Assembly (NCBI GenBank): GCA_029259835.1
Contig: JAJDEL010000229.1
Location: 1 to 10,969, forward strand
Direction: 5' to 3'
DNA length: 10,969 nt
Source of the DNA: Planctomicrobium sp.
GTDB taxonomy: Bacteria; Planctomycetota; Planctomycetia; Planctomycetales; Planctomycetaceae
Shown here: positions 6,710 to 10,969 of the stretch, in pieces
Layout of the letters: each line of letters opens with the position of its first letter
Position numbering within the stretch: the stretch's first letter is position 1
Program-made: the position numbers and the translations under genes
The notes under the pieces: generated by a model
What the model was told of the DNA's origin: nothing
What the model saw: the letters and a program-made list of their open reading frames with translations, nothing else
Databases searched by the model: none

Positions 6710-9484
6710 ATGAAAACTGCTTTTCGATTTGTGACAATTTCAATGTTCGCCCTGTTTTTCTCTGGCGTTCAGGCCGAAGATTTGTCCACACCCGAGAAGA
6801 AGATTGAGTTCTTCGAGAAGAAAATTCGTCCGGTTTTGGTCGAGCATTGCTACGAATGCCATTCCGCCAGCGCAAAGAAAATTCGTGGTGGATTGCTGGT
6901 GGATAGTGCGAAGATATTTCGCGATGGAGGCGATTCCGGACCTGCTGTTGTCCCTGGAAAGTCGGGCGAAGGAACACTCCTTGAAGCGTTACGGTATGAA
7001 TCTTTCGAGATGCCACCGAAGCAAAAACTTCCCGATAGCGTGATCCGGGATTTCGAAACATGGATTGCTGCCGGTGCTGTCGACCCTCGAACAGAACCTG
7101 CGAAGCGACCATTAAAGCCGGAAGGAATTGACCTTGAAATTGGTCGGGAGTTCTGGAGTTTTCAACCGGTCAAAAATGCCAAAATTCCTTCCGTCAAGAA
7201 CGCCAACTGGTCGAAGTCGAACATCGACAAATTCATCCTCGCTTCGCAAGAATCGAACAACTTAGAGCCGGGAGCAGATGCGAGTGATCTTACGCTGTTG
7301 AGGCGGCTGTGCTTTGATTTGACTGGTCTGCCGCCGACAGTCGAACAAATTCAAACGTTCCAGAGAGAGACATCGACGACCCGTATCGAAAACGTCGTGG
7401 ACGAACTTCTCGCTTCCAGGCATTTCGGTGAGCGTTGGGGACGGCACTGGTTAGACTTGGCGAGGTACTCGGAGTCCACCGGCGGTGGGCGTTCTCTTCT
7501 CTATGGGGAATCCTGGAGATATCGAAACTACGTGATTGATGCCTTCGACGCGGATAAACCGTTTGACGAATTCATTCGAGAACAAATCGCTGGCGACTTG
7601 CTCAAGGCGGCTGATTATCGAGAGCAGGGGCAGCAAGTCATCGCGACCGGTTTTCTTATCTTGGGACCGCACAATTACGAGAATCAGGATAAAGAACAAC
7701 TGCGTATGGATGTTGTCGACGAGCAGATTGACACAATCGGGCGCGTCTTTCTAGGCATGACGATTGGTTGCGCACGCTGTCATGATCATAAATTCGATCC
7801 GATTCCAACGACGGATTACTACGCCCTGGCGGGTATCTTCCGGAGTACCGATTCACTTGTGAATGGCAATGTCTCCCGCTGGGTCTCAACACCACTGCCT
7901 CAGTCTCAAGAAGAAATCGCAAAAGCAAAATTTCACGCAGAACTGCTGGCTGCGAAAAACAAAGAGATTCAAAATCTCAAAACTCGCATTGAGTATCTCA
8001 AGCTCGGTTTGCCAGCAATTCTGGTTGATAATACTGAAGCGAAATTGACTGGCAACTGGGTCGAGAGTCAATCAATCGCCGGCTTTATTGGAGAGAACTA
8101 CCAGCATTCTTCAGAGTTGACTGCGTCTGCAACATATCAAATTGTGACAGACCCCGGCTTGTATGAAGTGCAGTTCAGTTACACGGCAGCTCCGAATCGT
8201 AGCAAAAAAGCAAAGATCACGATTCAAGATTCCGAGGGAGAAACGGTTCTCAGCATCAATCAACAGCTAGTCCCTGCGGCAGACGGGACTTTTCAGTCAC
8301 TTGGCGAGTTTACCGCCACGGACAAGCTGACAATCATTATCCAACCGACTGAAAAAGCTCCAACCATCATCGATTCGATCAGGTTGTTTTCGCGAGCGAT
8401 TGACGATGATGAGAAACTCATGCAGGTTCAGAAATCTTTAGCGGATGCTGAGCTTCAAATGAAAAAATCTCAGACCGAGCTAGCCGGTCTGAATAAAAAT
8501 GCTCCTGCAAAACTTCCCGGCATTGTTTCGGTCGCAGAAATGGAGAACCCAGAGGATTATTCAGTTTGCATTCGTGGTAACGTTCACAATCTCGGTGAAT
8601 CGGTCCCGCGCGGATTCTTGTCAGTTGTTAATGGACCGCAGGCCTCTCCCATTTCGAGTACATCGAGTGGTCGACTGGAGTTCGCGAATTGGGTTGCGAG
8701 TCCAGACAATCCACTCACTGCCCGCGTGTTCGTGAATCGGGTGTGGCACCATTTGTTCGGGGTTGGATTGGTCCGCACGGTCGACAACTTCGGCGTGCCT
8801 GGCGAGAAACCGTCTCACCCAGAGTTGCTCGATCATCTCGCTTCTGAATTTGTTGCGAATGGTTGGTCGGTGAAACAGTTGATTCGCGAAATCGTTCTCT
8901 CTCGAACATACCAACTCGCCAGCGAGACAACTTCAAGCAGACAACATGATCCGGAAAATCGATTCCTGACACATCAAAATCGTCGGCGACTGACTGCTGA
9001 ATCGATCCACGATGCTTTGCTCTCAGTCAGTGGAGAACTCGACAGCGCACCTGCTGGTAATTCAGTCAGATCAGGAACGAAGAGCGAATACGGTTATCGG
9101 TTCAAGTTTGGCAAACGCGCAGTGTACCTGCCTGTCTTTCGCAATCGTCTCCCGGATTTGTTCACAGTGTTTGATTTTCCCGATCCAAATCTTTCACAAG
9201 GTCGCCGAACATCAAGCACTATTTCGCCGCAGTCTTTATTTTTGATGAACAGTGACTTTGTGCACCAGCGTGCCGCTAAGGCAGCAAATCGCGTTTTGGC
9301 AATCGATGGGAGTGTCGAGCAACGATTGCACTGGCTGATTCTCACAACTCTCAATCGCCCACCAAGTGCAGAAGAATTACGACTGTTTACCATGTTTGTC
9401 GGTGACCAAGTCGATTCCGAAGTTCGCTGGACGCAAATCTGCCAAACACTCTTCGGCAGTCTCGATTTTCGCTTTCTTGAGTAA
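6710..9484 (+). CDS. PSD1-family protein (PSCyt1-like + DUF1549 + DUF1553) with inserted CBD-like domain
   Basis: Exported planctomycete-type protein of 924 residues. The chosen ATG gives a clear signal peptide (MKTAFRFVTISMFALFFSG, predicted cut after VQA, about residue 22); the open frame upstream to 6596 would bury that signal and starts at TTG. Domains: a cytochrome-c-like N-terminal region with CYECH (47-51) and the family motif EMPPKQKLP; DUF1549 (about 172-380) with [28 protein letters not shown] and a second haem-type motif, CARCH, at 354-358 in GCARCHDHKFDP; a coiled-coil-like segment (about 400-432); a beta-sandwich-like insert (about 438-562) resembling golvesin/xanthan-lyase CBD-like domains (VDNTEAKLTGNW, GLYEVQFSYTAAPNR); a second coiled coil (about 566-597); and DUF1553 (about 655-912) with NPLTARVFVNRVWHHLFG. 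The family role is unproven; a link to polysaccharide or sulfated-glycan metabolism is often suggested from genomic context. No DUF1501 gene follows; another PSD1 gene does. Confidence 0.92.
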   Translation: MKTAFRFVTISMFALFFSGVQAEDLSTPEKKIEFFEKKIRPVLVEHCYECHSASAKKIRGGLLVDSAKIFRDGGDSGPAVVPGKSGEGTLLEALRYESFEMPPKQKLPDSVIRDFETWIAAGAVDPRTEPAKRPLKPEGIDLEIGREFWSFQPVKNAKIPSVKNANWSKSNIDKFILASQESNNLEPGADASDLTLLRRLCFDLTGLPPTVEQIQTFQRETSTTRIENVVDELLASRHFGERWGRHWLDLARYSESTGGGRSLLYGESWRYRNYVIDAFDADKPFDEFIREQIAGDLLKAADYREQGQQVIATGFLILGPHNYENQDKEQLRMDVVDEQIDTIGRVFLGMTIGCARCHDHKFDPIPTTDYYALAGIFRSTDSLVNGNVSRWVSTPLPQSQEEIAKAKFHAELLAAKNKEIQNLKTRIEYLKLGLPAILVDNTEAKLTGNWVESQSIAGFIGENYQHSSELTASATYQIVTDPGLYEVQFSYTAAPNRSKKAKITIQDSEGETVLSINQQLVPAADGTFQSLGEFTATDKLTIIIQPTEKAPTIIDSIRLFSRAIDDDEKLMQVQKSLADAELQMKKSQTELAGLNKNAPAKLPGIVSVAEMENPEDYSVCIRGNVHNLGESVPRGFLSVVNGPQASPISSTSSGRLEFANWVASPDNPLTARVFVNRVWHHLFGVGLVRTVDNFGVPGEKPSHPELLDHLASEFVANGWSVKQLIREIVLSRTYQLASETTSSRQHDPENRFLTHQNRRRLTAESIHDALLSVSGELDSAPAGNSVRSGTKSEYGYRFKFGKRAVYLPVFRNRLPDLFTVFDFPDPNLSQGRRTSSTISPQSLFLMNSDFVHQRAAKAANRVLAIDGSVEQRLHWLILTTLNRPPSAEELRLFTMFVGDQVDSEVRWTQICQTLFGSLDFRFLE

Positions 9485-9571
9485 CAGTAGACAGCCCCAC
9501 CGTTTGGAAACATTTCCGTTTGTTTTCCATATTCTTAATTTTGACGAATCCAGCGAAGATCTGAGAACCAT

Positions 9572-9600
9572 TTGACGCTTTGGAGGTTTCGCTCGATAAT
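9572..9600 (+). promoter_or_regulatory. Sigma70-like promoter of the second PSD1 gene
   Basis: TTGACG (9572-9577) and GATAAT (9595-9600) are separated by exactly 17 bases. Each hexamer matches the sigma70 consensus at five of six positions. Transcription would begin near 9607, giving a leader of about 30 bases before the ATG at 9639. Its presence suggests the second PSD1 gene has its own promoter and does not depend only on read-through from the first. It is a consensus match only. Confidence 0.5.
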
Positions 9601-9638
9601 GGTGGTATCGTGATTCCTACCTCAACGACCCACCTCTT

Positions 9639-10969
9639 ATGCTTTATCGAACCCTCACTTTCCTGGCAATTCTTGTTGTACTGCCCATTGGCATCAACGC
9701 AGCCGATTCTCCGGTTGACTTCCAACGGGATGTCCTGCCGATTCTTGGAAAGAAATGTTTCAAGTGCCACGGACCGGATGAAAAGACCCGCGAAGCCGAT
9801 TTGAGGTTGGACACGTTCGCCGGCGCAACGGAAGACCTAGGCGGGTATCAGGCAATCAAGCCGAGCCAGACATCCGAGAGTGAAGTCCTCACCAGAATTT
9901 TGAGTGACGATGACGACGAAAAAATGCCGCCTGCGGATTCAGGTCTTGAACTGAGTGATCACGAAATCGCAACGCTCAAGAATTGGATTGAGCAAGGAGC
10001 AAAGTACGAACAACACTGGGCGTTCGTCAGACCGATTCGGCCCAAACTGCCGCAAGTCAAGAAATCGAATTGGTCTCGAAATCCGATTGATGATTTCATT
10101 CTCGCCAAGCTGGAAGAGAACGGGCTGACTCCCTCGCCAGGAGCAGATCGCTATACGCTCGTGCGGCGAGTTTACCTTGATCTTGTCGGCTTGCCACCAA
10201 CGATTGAAGAGACAGATGCCTTCGTGAACAGCACCGATCCACAGGCATATGAAAAGCTGGTCGACCAACTTTTAGCATCTCCGCAATATGGAGAACGCTG
10301 GGCGCGGCATTGGCTCGATCTGGCTCGCTATGCAGATACAAACGGCTACGAAAAAGACCGTCCACGGTCCATCTGGCCGTATCGTGACTGGGTCATCAAT
10401 GCGATCAACAAGGACATGCCGTTCAATCAGTTTTCGGTTGAGCAACTCGCAGGCGATATGTTTCCGGATGCCACGAACGATCAATTGATCGCGACCGGTT
10501 TTCATCGCAACACGATGATGAATGAAGAGGGTGGCATCGATCCGCTCGAGTATCGTTTCTATTCGATGATTGATCGCGTCGCAACGACAGGAACCGTATG
10601 GCTTGGCATGTCCATTGGCTGTGCCCAATGCCATACACACAAATACGATCCGGTCACACAAACTGATTACTACGCCATGATGGCCTTACTCAACAACGCT
10701 GACGAACCAGACTTAATTGTTCCCGATGCAGAGATTGAAAAATCCAGAGCCGCAAAACTTTCTGAAATTGCAAAACTTCAATCGCAACTCGCGGAGTTGT
10801 TCCCTCCTGATCAAGGGGAAGGGACTGAAAAAGAACAACGACATCGGCACTTAAATCAGAAGTTCAATGCTTGGGTAACTCAGCAGCGAGAAGCTACAAG
10901 TCACTGGCAGACGAGCCAGCCAGTCGAAATGTCAACCAATCTTCCGCGTCTGGAACTCCTCGAAGATGG
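9639..10969 (+). CDS. PSD1-family protein (PSCyt1 + DUF1549), 3' end outside window
   Basis: The frame is open from ATG 9639 to the right edge (443 codons plus two bases), so the gene is truncated by the window. The N-terminus [20 protein letters not shown] is a signal peptide, with a likely cut after INA (about residue 21). The PSCyt1-like domain follows at once: [18 protein letters not shown] haem motif at 40-44, then [14 protein letters not shown], a hallmark of the family, and [16 protein letters not shown]1549 covers about 146-350: [50 protein letters not shown], and a second CxxCH (CAQCH, 328-332) in [13 protein letters not shown] charged coiled-coil-like stretch starts near 365 ([20 protein letters not shown]). 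DUF1553 is expected beyond the window. It is paralogous to the preceding PSD1 gene but not a recent copy: its N-terminal domain is closer to the common family pattern. No Shine-Dalgarno sequence is evident. Confidence 0.9.
   Translation, partial: MLYRTLTFLAILVVLPIGINAADSPVDFQRDVLPILGKKCFKCHGPDEKTREADLRLDTFAGATEDLGGYQAIKPSQTSESEVLTRILSDDDDEKMPPADSGLELSDHEIATLKNWIEQGAKYEQHWAFVRPIRPKLPQVKKSNWSRNPIDDFILAKLEENGLTPSPGADRYTLVRRVYLDLVGLPPTIEETDAFVNSTDPQAYEKLVDQLLASPQYGERWARHWLDLARYADTNGYEKDRPRSIWPYRDWVINAINKDMPFNQFSVEQLAGDMFPDATNDQLIATGFHRNTMMNEEGGIDPLEYRFYSMIDRVATTGTVWLGMSIGCAQCHTHKYDPVTQTDYYAMMALLNNADEPDLIVPDAEIEKSRAAKLSEIAKLQSQLAELFPPDQGEGTEKEQRHRHLNQKFNAWVTQQREATSHWQTSQPVEMSTNLPRLELLED

Noticed and set aside
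6597..7112. Upstream extension of the PhyH reading frame by 172 codons
   Set aside because: It lies antisense over the signal peptide, haem motif and start of the PSD1 gene, its translation is basic and of low quality, and the PhyH family begins near the ATG at 6594-6596.
9094..9513. Antisense open frame of 139 codons at the end of the first PSD1 gene
   Set aside because: It is a shadow of the conserved DUF1553 coding region with no recognisable domain. The other antisense frames at 9387-9770 and 10272-10661 are rejected for the same reason.
9503..9520. Possible terminator hairpin after the first PSD1 gene (GGAA-ACAT-TTCC)
   Set aside because: The stem has only four base pairs, is AT-rich and is not followed by a clear T-tract.

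Overview
The window looks like a chromosomal segment of a planctomycete (Pirellula/Gimesia/Planctomyces-type bacterium) with fairly balanced GC. The strongest evidence is two genes of the PSD1 family: cytochrome-like CxxCH motifs plus DUF1549, with DUF1553 also present in the complete copy. This architecture is greatly expanded in Planctomycetes and Verrucomicrobia. Repeated TadE/TadG-like genes, a phytanoyl-CoA dioxygenase-type gene and weak Shine-Dalgarno sequences fit the same picture. No rRNA, tRNA, CRISPR array, transposase or integrase is visible.

Layout. Positions 2-205 hold the tail of a small membrane protein. Positions 379-1557 (+) encode a ribonuclease D with HRDC-type C-terminal domains. 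Positions 1522-5566 (-) form a five-gene cluster, read right to left: a TadE-like pseudopilin, then two successive [von Willebrand A/TadG-like protein + TadE-like pseudopilin] pairs. The two pairs are clear tandem duplicates (about 1.7 kb each), including a short leader block ahead of each vWA gene. The last TadE-like gene carries a 35-residue C-terminal extension whose end overlaps the 3' end of the RNase D gene tail to tail. Positions 5757-6596 (-) encode a PhyH-type Fe(II)/2-oxoglutarate dioxygenase, divergent from a complete PSD1 gene at 6710-9484 (+). A second PSD1 gene starts at 9639 behind a good sigma70-like promoter and runs off the right end of the window.

How the genes may work together. 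The Tad-like cluster probably makes envelope-anchored minor pseudopilins and surface vWA proteins. No Tad ATPase, prepilin peptidase, secretin or major Flp pilin lies in this window, so any assembly machinery must be elsewhere. The PSD1 proteins have signal peptides and are probably exported; their exact biochemical role is not established. RNase D is housekeeping RNA processing and appears unrelated to its neighbours.

I found no convincing undescribed defence or mobile system. The most interesting points are EF-hand/dockerin-like calcium loops inside both vWA domains, the uneven conservation of the duplicated pairs, a golvesin/xanthan-lyase-CBD-like domain between two coiled coils in the complete PSD1 protein, and a Glu in place of the usual second catalytic Asp of RNase D.
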